This document shows, one piece after another, positions 43,086 through 53,599 of a DNA stretch of 64,000 nt. The stretch's first letter is position 1; every line of letters starts with the position of its first letter. A program made the translations under genes and the position numbers. The stretch lies in assembly GCF_000004195.4 (NCBI RefSeq), contig NC_030677.2, positions 44,145,142 through 44,209,141 on the forward strand. Direction: 5' to 3'. The notes under the pieces are model-generated. The model was not told the origin of the DNA. It searched no databases and saw only the letters and a program-made list of their open reading frames with translations. Origin of the DNA: Xenopus tropicalis. Lineage: Eukaryota; Chordata; Amphibia; Anura; Pipidae.

Positions 43086-44615
43086 GCCCCTACACTAGCT
43101 CATAGTAACACTTTCACACAGAACATAACACGGCAATTACAAATACAGGGGTACTTGGCACAGAAATATGACAGGGCACACTTTGTAGCACAACAAAAAG
43201 GCCTTATTTTCTTCCATTTAGGTACATCAGACACTTGCATACACAACCAAGAAACACATTTAGCAATGAATTTAAATGTGTAATCTTTGTTCACAGTCCC
43301 CTACTGTGAGAGCTTAAAAACTATGGCACTTCTGGGGATGGTAATAAAGGGCACCCACAAGGAAAAGAGGTAGGAAATACATATTATGTCATAACTGTTA
43401 GATGTTCAGCAGACATATTCTGTACATTATAGGAAAAGGTGGAAGATAGAAAAATATTGCCCTGTCTTTACAGCACCTAGAGTTGTCAGGCACAACCCCT
43501 TGTGACACTGTCAGATGCAATTTGTGCCTTCCAATTAATGAGTATGCAGTACAAATGGGCCCCTTCTTGCCTAGCTCTTGCTCTGTCTGTTTAAGCTGCT
43601 AGGATGTTGGCCTAATGGGGCTGATGTGATTATTTGGTCTCTAGATAATAATAGATATCCCTTGCAGACTTGTCTGAAGAGAATCATATCCAAGCCCCAA
43701 TGTGAGTCCCAGTCAGATATTGCTTTTAAACATGCTCAGAGTGTCAGAGGATGTTCAGCAACAGGGAGGGCTACAGGTATTGCTTATGCAAACAGAGGAC
43801 AGCCTGACTTTTTTTTACACCATTCCTCAATGTCTGTTCCTCATCTGACTTCTGTGCATCTGGACCTGTGTCACCCTGCTGCCTGCTGTGTCACTCCAAC
43901 CATGTTCTCAGGGCTGGCTGGCAGAATTTCCAGTGTCTTACTGTATGCCTTATTCTCTGCTCTCAATACACTGCTGGGATTTGAAGGCAAGACATCTGCA
44001 AGGGGGTTATGGTGTAGGCCTGCATCATGACCCCATTTTTATACTTCCTACCAGTCCCGCAACAGCTTTACCCCCAATAACCTACAGTACTTTGGACTTG
44101 GTAAAGCAAATGCAAAGGCAGCCCTGTTTACAAGCCTTTTTACTGCAGCTCCATATGCTCCATTGTTAACCCAGCCCTGCCCTCGCCTTATTCTGCAATC
44201 CACCCTTTCTGGTATGTATTTTACCTAGTTGAATTAATCAGGCCCAGACTGGCAATCTGTGGATTCTGGCAAATGCCAGAGGGGCTGCTGTAAGCCGCCA
44301 TAGTCAGTGACTATTTATTGGGCTGGTGGGGGCTGTTTGGGCCTCTGTGTACTTGGAATGCCAGGGCCTGTTTAGAATCTCAGTCCAGAACTGTAATTAA
44401 TACACCCCAGCAAGGAGCTACTCACTGGGGGGAAGCAAATAGTTAAACTACGTTACCATGTTACGTCTTCCAAAAACAAGTAAAACTTTTCTTTTTTCCT
44501 CCCCTTTAATGAGACTAAAATCAGCAGCTCCTTAATGCAGAGATAAGCTGGGTGCAGAATATCACCTGCCAGTCACACATTCCTATTGAAATCTGCATTA
44601 ATGTGGTCTCTTGGT

Positions 44616-44630
44616 CACGTGAAAGGGAAA
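44616..44630. promoter_or_regulatory. E-box and ISRE-like motif in the putative first intron of tlr3
   Basis: CACGTG (44616-44621) is followed at once by GAAAGGGAAA (44621-44630), which fits the ISRE/IRF core GAAANNGAAA. It is 100 bp inside the putative intron 1. An interferon-responsive role is plausible for TLR3 but is inference. Confidence 0.3.
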
Positions 44631-44728
44631 GCAGATCTGTGTTTTTCTATCATGTATTTATCATTTAATGTAGGGCTATGCATATGAAAACAGGATTAGC
44701 AGTATAGTTTTTGGAGGGGAAAACTTAC

Positions 44729-44779
44729 AGATTGTTGCTGGGGTTTCTGCAGATGGCAGACGCCGATTGCTTCTTTAGT
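44729..44779 (-). other. tlr3: candidate non-coding 5' UTR exon of tlr3
   Basis: The reverse strand has a strong donor CAATCT|GTAAGTTT after 44729. It is preceded by TTTTTCCTCTGTTACAG, a good acceptor, at 44780. If both are used the exon is 51 nt; if transcription starts nearby the exon could be longer. It lies 2.4 kb upstream of the first coding exon, which itself begins at an acceptor and so needs such an exon. Not proven without cDNA. Confidence 0.4.
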
Positions 44780-44822
44780 CTGTAACAGAGGAAAAAGTCA
44801 CATTGCCGTCACTGTGCTTCAT

Positions 44823-44863
44823 GGGAGACTCCTCCTGCTATAGGAGTGGCTGGTTGTGACTCA
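44823..44863. promoter_or_regulatory. candidate tlr3 promoter-proximal NF-kB-like and AP-1-like sites
   Basis: GGGAGACTCC (44823-44832) fits the kB consensus GGGRNNYYCC. TGACTCA (44857-44863) is an AP-1/TRE core. Both lie just upstream of the putative 5' exon in the TLR3 direction. Short motifs occur by chance, so the assignment rests on position. Confidence 0.35.
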
Positions 44864-45376
44864 TGAATGCACTCAGTACAGGGAATATCATGCAAAACAA
44901 TAAGCTGGGCTCCAGCTGGTAAAACAAGCTTGCAGAATACATACATACATGCTGACATGCAGTCGCAAACTCACAGCTGCAAAACTTGATGCTAAAAGCA
45001 GTTCTTTATTTTTTCCGGTTCCTCTATAGCTCGCTAGCAGCTCTGTCCTCCTACCACCACAGTATGGTTTATATTGGCTCCCCTGTGTAGTACATCATTT
45101 CCCTTTTATTGCTTAGAATACCATTTGTGTCAAGCTTTGCTAAGCAACCATTGATACTAGTTTTTTTATCATTAAAAATCTGTAATGAATGTACAGTATA
45201 TAGGAATATTCATTAGAATATTGTACATAATGACACAATCATGATTAACCAATTTATGATTTTTTCTTAAATATACTAATAATCATAGGGAATAATGTGA
45301 GAAAAGCTTATGATTAGTTGTGGCTATTTGCATTTTTTTCTGCGATCTCACAGTGTTAAAAAATGTAATCCTAAAT

Positions 45377-45596
45377 GGCAGATTTATGAAAATGTGAGTT
45401 TAGAGCTTAATACATAAAAACTCACCCACGTTCTATTCATTCCTAAAGGATTTTAAGAAGCATATTTCTAAATGTGTCAAAGGTAGAGTTTGCCAATTTA
45501 TAAATACGGTTCTTAAATCCCATAGGATTGAATAGAACGTGGGTGAGTTTTTTACATATTAAAGCTCTAAACTTACATTTTGATAAATCTGTCCCC
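45377..45596 (+). mobile_element. GGCAGATTTAT-type foldback MITE
   Basis: GGCAGATTTATGAAAATGTG pairs with ACATTTTGATAAATCTGTCC, and ACTCACCCACGTTCTATTCA pairs with AATAGAACGTGGGTGAGTTT. Confidence 0.75.
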
Positions 45597-45973
45597 TAGT
45601 TTTGTAGGTAAGATTTCATTGGTGACTTACATATTAAGAAGTCCAAGTTTCCTTCATCCTACTGAATTCTGACTTTGTTCCCTTCCATACAGTTAATATA
45701 TATCAACTACAAATCTCAGAGATCTAATAATATTTTTTTTGCTAACAAACCCTGTATGTAAGCAGAAGGATCTAGGAGTTATGCATCACTGCTGACTATG
45801 ACCAAGATGTGGAATTACTAGTCTGGCAGGCTATAGTACAGAAAGGAACTCTGCTGTATATACATATCAGTAAATATTGCTCTTTTGCATCTTCTAACTC
45901 GGGACACCATGCAGTATTTCATTAGAAGCAAAACGGTAGCAAAAGAGCAACAAGGAAATTTGTGTTTGACATA

Positions 45974-46232
45974 GGGTTGCCACCTTTGCCTGGTTATAAA
46001 CCTGTACAAAGAGTCATGTATGATGACGTTGGCACTGTGTGTCACCAACGGCATCATGCAAACCGCTGACATCATCACGTGATGACATTTCTGGCCGCGC
46101 GATGATAACAGGGGTGGGGTTATTGGGTCCACCAGACACAAATGAAAGGATTTCTGCCCAGTTTTTAGAATGTTGGAAAACTGTGCTGTCCAGGACAAAA
46201 CTGGGCATGTGGCATCCCGAGTTTGGTGACAG
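45974..46232 (+). repeat. GGGTTGCCACC-type inverted repeat
   Basis: GGGTTGCCACCTTTGCCTGG at the left, CATCCCGAGTTTGGTGACAG at the right, with internal CATCATCACGTGATGACAT. Open frames on both strands are shadows of this repeat. Confidence 0.5.
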
Positions 46233-46239
46233 CTAATAT

Positions 46240-48350
46240 GCATGGCACATGGCTATAATTAGGATGTTTATTAATGGAGCAAAAAAAGTTGACCTCTGTT
46301 TTTAATGGTTTAAATCTGATACTTTAGTTAATACATTTGTGACATGAAATAAGTTTGAGTAGGCAGAAAATAGAAGGGTCTCTAAATCATCAGTATATTC
46401 TGGCAAATAGTCAAGTTATAGGGTTCTCTTCAGGTTAATCTAATGGTTACTATTTACGGAAAGAACAGACCAATATTCCTGGATGCCTTCTCCATCATTT
46501 GGGACTTATAACCGGTGTGTTTCCCCTAATGCCCATGATTCAGAAGGTAATCAAGAGGGTGAGGCAGAATCGGGGAACAGTGATAGCCAAGGTGGCCCAC
46601 GAGGTCATGTTACCCAGAGCTGTTACACTTACCCCATGGCACTATCTGGAGTCTACCATTGAAGAAGAATCTGATCACTTAGAAATGAATGGAGTTGCCA
46701 GACCTAAAGAGACTCAATATGGGACCTCAATTTCTTAATTTCAGGTGTGGCATGTTCCTGGATTCTTCAATACACCAATAGCACTCACTATTTTAATGGA
46801 CAGATTTATAAGGCAAAGACTCATTTTCAAGCTGCTCTTTGATGGTTGGAGACCCCACCTGATATGTATTTCCTTGTCCCAATGTAACAGGAAATTACTA
46901 TCCAGGGCTTGTTGGAATTTCTATACATCTATAAATCACCACAGCATAAATGTACTGACAAAAAGCCACATGCAGTAAGTTGTCATAATGTTCCCATTAA
47001 AGTATATACAGGAAGAATTCCATTAAAGGGGTAATAACCTTTACGTAAGTATGATGCAGAAAGTGATATTCTGGCACAATTTTCAATTGACCTTTAAGTT
47101 TCTTATCATTTCCATTTTTTCAATTTTCAGAAGCTTCCCGACTTTTCTTCTATTTTTTTTTCCAGGGAAACAAAATGCATGCTGGAATTCTAGCAAAGTT
47201 GAAAATTTCACAGAAAAAAATGTGCTTAATCTCTAGATGTGAATATAGCTAACTGTAAGGCATGATAGTGTCAGTGCTATTTTAAATCAAGACCCTATAA
47301 AGTGCACCGCCAGCTTTGGTGCTTTGTGATTAAAGAGATTTAGCTTGTTATATCTGATATAACTATTTATCCCAGATGCATGGATTATTCCTCCCTGGCT
47401 TCTCAGCTCTTTAATGGGGGGGTTAAGCAGTAATGGATGAATTAGTGGCAGCACAATTAGCTAGAAGTGTTACATAGGAAATAAATGGGCCAGACGGTGC
47501 CAATGGCTGCTGCCCACTTCTCACTCCCCCCATGCTGTTGGGATGTACTCTGGCAAGAGCATTCTGTACCAGCTGGATTGCCGAGGAGGTGACAAGCAGA
47601 GGGCTAAATGTAGGAGTGCGGTTCTCTCCGTATGCAGCATCACCAGAGGTTCCAGACGGGGAGAGTGGGCTTGAAGAAAAGAAGGCAGCTTTTGATCGAG
47701 ACCAATAATCCTATTCATATATGCAAACATTTTTAAATGGACCCAGGGGGAAAGCTTTAATGCAGTCACTTCCAGTAAAATATTTTTTAATTGAGATTAG
47801 TTGACCTGAGGTCCAGAAGCTCTAAAACCCAGGTTGGTGCCATTTATTGTGTTTGCTGATAGATTGAGGCCAAAGTAAGGTTAAATATTTGTCTTGCCTT
47901 GGAAACCCCACAGCTCCTCCACAGCTCTACCTCATGGCAACACAACATCCAGATTGCTTGTAAACTTCACAATCATGGTATGGAAAGCTTGCTCCCATTT
48001 CTAACTTTATTTTTCAGCCAGTTGTGCATAACAATCACAATGAACTCAAATTAATTCTCTCATATCCATCCAAGCCTAATCTCCCCCTTCCAGGAAAGCT
48101 TCTTCCCCTGATACTAACTGCCAGCCCACTTAGCTTTCCTGTTCATTTTATTACTACACACCTGCCGGTGGTCAGCTTTATAAGTTGCTGCCACCTAATG
48201 GCTGGACCTGCACATGTCAACTATACACATTACTAAAATAACCCTTTCATTTAACCCCTTTACATGCTCAGAATGCGCAGAACAGAGTTCCTTTTGAGGT
48301 CCCTATATCCATAAGGATATCATAGGATACATTGATTATTTATTAATTTT
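46240..48350. other. no gene recognised
   Basis: A start fragment of the 6200-type repeat is at about 47030-47130. Otherwise nothing bounded; the short frames at 46499 and 47521 have no recognisable domain. Confidence 0.35.
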
Positions 48351-48352
48351 TT

Positions 48353-48784
48353 AAGGCCACCTATTTTCAATTTACATTCATTCATTATTTCTTATTTTAA
48401 TTCCAAAATATTAAGGGTTAAAAGTACTGTTAATATGGTTGAATTTTGTTTACAACAGCTCCACCTGCTGGTCACATTCCAAACATAAAGTAGTTGAGGA
48501 CATCAGGAGAAAGAAAGAGGGCTGATATGATGTTCTTCTGGTTAGAAAAGACATTAGAAAAGTTATCTGAGGTTTCTAATGTTTTTTTATAAACCAGAAG
48601 AACATCTTTCTTTCTCCTGACAACTTCCTCGATAATGTCCTTGACTACTTCCTGTTCCAAAAGTGACCAGCAGGTGGTGCTGTTGTAACAAAATGCATTT
48701 ATATTAACAGTACTTTTAACCCTTAATATTTTGGAATTAAAATAATAAATAAATAATGAATGTAAATTGAAAATAGGTGGCCTT
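48353..48784. mobile_element. 432-bp near-complete palindrome (foldback element)
   Basis: AAGGCCACCTATTTTCAATT at the left is mirrored by AATTGAAAATAGGTGGCCTT at the right, and the two arms of about 215 bp pair nearly to the centre (CATTAGAAAAGTTATCTGAG). Includes paired CCACCTGCTGGTCAC and GTGACCAGCAGGTGG. No coding sequence; the reverse frame at 48472-48660 spans the hairpin. Confidence 0.9.
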
Positions 48785-48789
48785 TCAAT

Positions 48790-49092
48790 TGTAAGTGTAC
48801 TTTCCTTGAGACTTGTGTGTGCAATATTGTCTTTGTCATAACTGCTAAACTGCTTTTGATGCTATTGTGGGTTCTCTGTTATTATTATATTGTGTATATG
48901 TTATTCATAAAGAGGGGCAGCTCCAGTAATTTTGGCAGTAAGTAGTACAGATACAGCTGCTTTTTAAAGGGAGGATGGAGGCCAGGTATCTATGCGCCAT
49001 GGGACAGAATACTGCTGCAATAGAGTGTTACCCAAATGGGGTTGTCCCTGCCTGTTTGACTGTAAAAGTTGTTCAATAAAATATGGATCTGC
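48790..49092. other. no recognised feature
   Basis: 300 bp between two foldback elements, with nothing I can name. Confidence 0.4.
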
Positions 49093-49096
49093 TTAA

Positions 49097-49528
49097 AGGA
49101 ACAGTAACACTAAAAAATAAAAATGTTTTAAAATAATTAAAATATAATGTACTGTTGCCCTGCACTGGTAAAAGTTGTGTGTTTGCTTCAGAAAGACTAC
49201 TATAGTTAATAGAAATAGCTGTTGTGTAGCCATGGAGGCAGCCATTTAAATTGAAAAAAGGAGAAAAGGCACAGGTTACATAAGAAGATAACAGATAACT
49301 GTGTAGAATACAATGGGAATCTGCTACTTATCTGTTATCTGCTTAGTAACCTGTGCCTTTTCTCCTTTTTTCAATTTAAATGGCTGCCCCCATGGCTACA
49401 CAGCAGGGTATTTATATAACTGTAGTAGTGTTTATGAAGCAAACACACAACTTTTACCAGTGTAGGGCAATAGTACATAATATATTAATTATTTTTATAC
49501 ACTTTCATTTTTTGGTGTTACTGTTCCT
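49097..49528 (+). mobile_element. T2/Kolobok-like foldback MITE, second copy
   Basis: Flanked by TTAA (49093-49096, 49529-49532), it has the same ends and interior as 14549-14957, including the paired GGAGAAAAGGCACAG and CTGTGCCTTTTCTCC blocks. The right TTAA is directly followed by AGGAAAACTATACCCC, the typical start of another TTAA-type repeat. Confidence 0.85.
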
Positions 49529-49532
49529 TTAA

Positions 49533-50042
49533 AGGAAAACTATACCCCCCAAACAATGTAGGTCTCTATAAAAATATATTGCATAAACAAGCTCATATGT
49601 ATGTAGCACACCCGTGAGTGTTGGCTATAAGTATCCTTGAGCGTGTGCTATTTGAGCTGTGGTGATTTGTGTAGGCCTCAACTTGGCAAACACCCTGCAA
49701 CTCCCGGGACCTTGCTGCCCCTTGGGTGAGTGCTTACCCGGTTGCTGGTGATCCGCCTGGGGAGGAATTGACCAGGAGACTTGAGATTGCCGATTAACCA
49801 AACAAACTTCTTTATTTATTCTAAAAAGCATTCAGTGGTATTATATGCAGATACAGGTATCTCTCCCCAATATCCAAACCAGGAGCTTCTCTCTGTCTAG
49901 ATATTCTCCCCTCTTTGGGAATATGCTGTGACCTGAGCTAGCCACTGAATGTAACAGTAACGCTGGTAGGTAATAACCTCGCTGATCTCCTCACAGGGGT
50001 CTCAAACTGCCCAACTAAATAACACTATCTATACTTTCACTC
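49533..50042. other. no gene; begins with a TTAA-type repeat fragment
   Basis: AGGAAAACTATACCCCCCAA follows the shared TTAA at 49529-49532. The rest is unassigned. Confidence 0.35.
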
Positions 50043-50045
50043 CTA

Positions 50046-50594
50046 GGGGCTGATTTACTAAGACACGAATTCGAATCCGAATTGGAAAAATTCCGATTGG
50101 AAAACAAACATTTTGCGACGTTTTCGTATTTTTTGCGTTTTTTTTCAGTGCCTTTACGACTTTTCGTTACCAATACGATTTGCGCAAAAAAACGCGAGTT
50201 TTTCGTAGCCATTACGACTTGCGCGAAAAAACGCGAGTTTTTCGTAGCCATTCCGAAAGTTACACAAAATCTGGCGATTTTTCGTAGCGTTAAAACTTGC
50301 GCGAAAAGTCGCGCCTTTTTCGTAGTGTTAAAACTTAAAAGGCGCAACGTTTCGCGCAAGTTTTAACTCTACGAAAAAATCGCGACTTTCCGCGCAAGTT
50401 TTAACGCTACGAAAAAATTGGCAGATTTTGCGCAACTTTCGGAATGGCTACGAAAAACTCGCGTTTTTTCGCGCACATCGTATTGGTAACGAAAAAGTCG
50501 CGATAATTTCCGAAAAAATCGCAAAATACCGATCATTACGAAAAAAACGCAATCAGACGCATTCAGCCCGTTCGTGGGTTAGTAAATGTGCCCC
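50046..50594 (+). mobile_element. MITE with GGGGCTGATTTACTAA ends, no tandem array
   Basis: Same ends and same first 90 bases as the 22843 element, flanked by CTA on both sides (50043-50045, 50595-50597). The centre is a long imperfect palindrome of TTTTCGTAGC/GCTACGAAAA blocks in place of the 52-bp array. Confidence 0.85.
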
Positions 50595-50599
50595 CTAGA

Positions 50600-51894
50600 G
50601 TGACTATAAAATATCTAACTGAATTATCTAAACTGGCTCCTGTACCTACCTCTTAGAGAGGTGAAGTCCCAGGAAGAACACCTCATGGTTTGTGAGTCAT
50701 CTCCTTTTAAATTGCAGAACACCTAGTGGTTACTGCTGAACTGCAGAGGAAACTCTCTTTTAACCTGGAAAGAATAATTACAGTACACACACAATTAGGA
50801 CCACCCTTAGGTGTCCATATCCCAACAAGGCCACCCACATAAATAAGAGAATTACCCATATAGTAATGTTATAAAAGGGGCAAAATGTGCCCAGTAATTC
50901 ACACGTTTGGTTTCAAGCAGCTAAAATGTAAATACTAATTGCTGCTTGGTTGCTATGGGTTACCAAACCAGAAGAAGAAGTTTCATCTTTCATTACCCTT
51001 TTACTGAGTAAAGCAATGTAACTGCAAGAATGGGAGTTTCCGCAAAGTGGAAAGTAGGAGGAGAGATTTGCTCCAGTTATAATTATTTGTACTGGTAGAA
51101 TCTAGGCTCCAGTGTAGCAGACAAGAGCACGCGTCCCCTCTGAAATAAACATAAAGCAGACGTGGGTGTGTAGATATTTCTCTTAGATACCACTCAGAAA
51201 AGGGCAGACGAGTACCCAGAGATAGGGGGGCCAGACCTAATGAGAAGGCCACAGTGTAGGAAGCGCTAGTATGACCTATAGAGTGCTACCAAGCTCAGCA
51301 GCTTCAATTGCATGGTGTCATGGTCTAAAGGCAGCAAATAATCAGGAATAGGCATAAAGATTAGTAAAGCGCCACATGTTCTGTTGCACCATCCTCCATT
51401 ATACATATGCAAACACAAGGATATACATCATTTTGTGCAGGGAACCTTATTTATTTTCAGATTTGTATAAAAAAATGAAATATCTTGAAATATATTGAAT
51501 CTAATTATTAACCACAGAGAGTTAATTTTTAGAAAAGCTATTAAAATATATACTTTACATATTTGACCTATGAATGAAACCACCCATTAGATGTAGGGGT
51601 ATCCTCAGTCTGTCCAGCAATAAAAATTCCCCATAGAATCCTAGATTGTCAGCAAAATGTTCAAGTTTAGTATTAAGTTATATTTTCAGTGTATGTATGT
51701 GAGAAAAAATAGAAACATTCTAATTACAATTTTTAAGCAGGATCCTTAAAAAAACAAAGGCAAGGTTGGTTTAGCATGCGCTTCCCACATGGGGACTATA
51801 GGTGGCAGCACAGACCATTATTAATAGCGTTCCTTACTTTATTAAGTGCATTTCTATACACTGGGCAATTTATCTAGTGCACAAAATATTATAG
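50600..51894. other. no recognised feature
   Basis: AT-rich, short frames only. Confidence 0.35.
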
Positions 51895-52170
51895 CAGGTA
51901 TGGGATCTGTTATCCAGAATGCTTAGGACCTGGGTTTTTTCAGATAAGGAGTCTTTCCATAAATGGATCTTCTTGCTTTAAGTTATTAAACCCAACAGGA
52001 CTATTTTGCCTCCAATAAGTTACTTGGGATTGAGTACAAGGTACTTTCTTATTATTACAGAGTAAAATGTAATCATGTTCTAAAATTTAAATTTAGTCTA
52101 TGTGAGATGACCTTCCCATAAATCAGGGCTTTCTGGATAACAGGTTTCAGTTCAATGGATCCCATACCTG
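51895..52170 (-). mobile_element. CAGGTATGGGA-type MITE, copy
   Basis: CAGGTATGGGATCTGTTATC and GGATCCCATACCTG followed by TA. Confidence 0.8.
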
Positions 52171-52520
52171 TATTAAAATGATGCAATCTTTCAAAGAAGG
52201 TACCAGGCTGTCTGATGCAGATCTCCAGTAAGATGGGAACCTGATGTATTGCAATAGTTATGTAAAATACAGTTATATACAGCTCCAGAATTTGCTACCT
52301 GTTTTAGTCTTTCAGTAGCTGCAAATATAGTTATATATTAACTAAAGTGCTGTTTTCTATTTTTCTCAGTGAAAAGTTTGATATTCTTTTACTCAAGGAA
52401 GAACAGTTGAACTTGTCATTATTGTCAACTTCCTTCCCTCTTCCCTGTTCTCAGATTATTGCCATTCTGTATATCGCCCTTATTTACCCTTATTTCCCTA
52501 CTACTGTTATCTAGTTAGAT

Positions 52521-52735
52521 CAGTGGGGTAACTTTAACTGTTGTGCAAGTAATTGGGGGGCAGCTTGTGTGTCCCCTCAATCACACACAAGCTGCCCCCC
52601 AATTACTTGCAGTGGGAAGAGAACTATAGGGCACTTATGATGGGTACTATAATACAGCAGGTCCTGCAGTCTGGGCTCCCCTGTCTCCCAAGCCCCCCTT
52701 TAACCATGGGGTCTCCTGTATTGTAGTTACGCCTG
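52521..52735 (+). repeat. CAGTGGGGTAACT-ended MITE containing a perfect hairpin
   Basis: CAGTGGGGTAACT at the left and GTAGTTACGCCTGCT at the right resemble the ends at 61662-61840. Carries the 27-bp inverted repeat at 52545-52610. Confidence 0.5.
52545..52610. repeat. perfect 27-bp inverted repeat with 12-nt loop
   Basis: Arms 52545-52571 and 52584-52610 match base for base (GCAAGTAATTGGGGGGCAGC against GCTGCCCCCCAATTACTTGC, plus seven more). The loop is TCCCCTCAATCA. Confidence 0.95.
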
Positions 52736-52771
52736 CTAGAGGATACTTTTCTGAAATCATTTAATAATAGT

Positions 52772-53466
52772 AAGTATGGAATCTCTTATCTAGAACCCCA
52801 TTACCAAGAAAGCTCTGAATTACAGGAAGGCCATCTCCCATACTGTGCATTTTATTTAATGATTTCCTTTTTCTCTGTAATAAACAGTACCTTGTACTTG
52901 ATGGTAACTAAGCTGTATGAATCCATATTAGTGGCAAACAATCCTATTAGGTTTATTTACTTTGTTTAAAGGGGAAGGAAAGGCTAAGTCACTTGGGGGT
53001 GCTAAAATGTTAAGCACCCCCAAGTGACTTGAATCGCTTACCTCGTACCCCGGGCTGGTGTCCCTATTAGGAGAAAACCGCACCAGCCCGGGGTACCTGG
53101 GGCGATTCGCTTCCACCTTCCTTTCCCCTAGACTCCGAGTCCGGCGCATGCGCAGTAGAGTGAAAAGCCGACTTCTCTGTTAAAGTTCGCTTTTCACTCT
53201 ATTGCGCATGCGCACGCAGCGAGAGAGGACGGAGGAAGCGATCGCTGCTACCCCGGGCTGGTGCTGTTTTCTCTATACAGGGGCACCAGCCTGGGGTAGA
53301 AGGTAAGCGATCTAAGTCACTTGGGGGTGCCTAACATTTTGGCACCCCCAAGTGACTTAGCCTTTCCTTCTTCTTTAAATGATTTTTAGATCCAATTGTG
53401 GAGATCCAATTGCAGAAAGATCCCTGTATCTGAAAAAGTCCAGGTCCCAAACATTCCAGATACAGT
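52772..53466 (+). mobile_element. CAGGTATGGGA-type MITE interrupted by a TTAA element
   Basis: The left part 52772-52969 (AAGTATGGAATCTCTTATCT) and right part 53375-53466 (TTAAATGATTTTTAGATC to ACATTCCAGATACAG) are one copy, split by 52970-53374. Confidence 0.8.
52970..53374 (+). mobile_element. TTAA-type MITE nested in another MITE
   Basis: Flanked by TTAA (52966-52969, 53375-53378). The ends AGGGGAAGGAAAGGCTAAGT and CTTAGCCTTTCCTTC are inverted. It contains mirrored CACTTGGGGGTGC and GCGCATGCGCA blocks. It splits a CAGGTATGGGA-type MITE exactly at the TTAA of its TGTTTAAATGATTTTTAG stretch, so it is the younger insertion. Confidence 0.88.
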
Positions 53467-53474
53467 AATACATC

Positions 53475-53545
53475 CAGGTCTGGACTGGGATTCAAAGCAG
53501 GCCTTGGCATTTCAAGTACACAGAGAGCAAAACAGCTTCCACAGC
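53475..53545 (+). repeat. repeat fragment (CAGGTCTGGACTGGGATTC)
   Basis: CAGGTCTGGACTGGGATTC, then GGCATTTCAAGTACACAGAG. Same family as 29010-29190. Confidence 0.5.
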
Positions 53546-53599
53546 CCAATAAACAGTGAGTTTCTATGCAGAGCTGTCTTCAACTTCAACTGCTCATTG

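Larger units (their letters stand above)
42348..44728. other. putative first (5' UTR) intron of tlr3
   Basis: Contains the diverged foldback at 42718-43085 and a repeat fragment at 44240-44390. A 150-codon forward frame at 43578-44030 has no recognisable domain and is probably chance. Confidence 0.35.

Noticed and set aside
43578..44030. Forward open frame of 150 codons
   Set aside because: No recognisable domain, lies antisense in the putative TLR3 5' UTR intron, and overlaps another chance frame.
48472..48660. Reverse open frame of 62 codons
   Set aside because: It spans the centre of the 432-bp palindrome and reflects the hairpin, not a gene.
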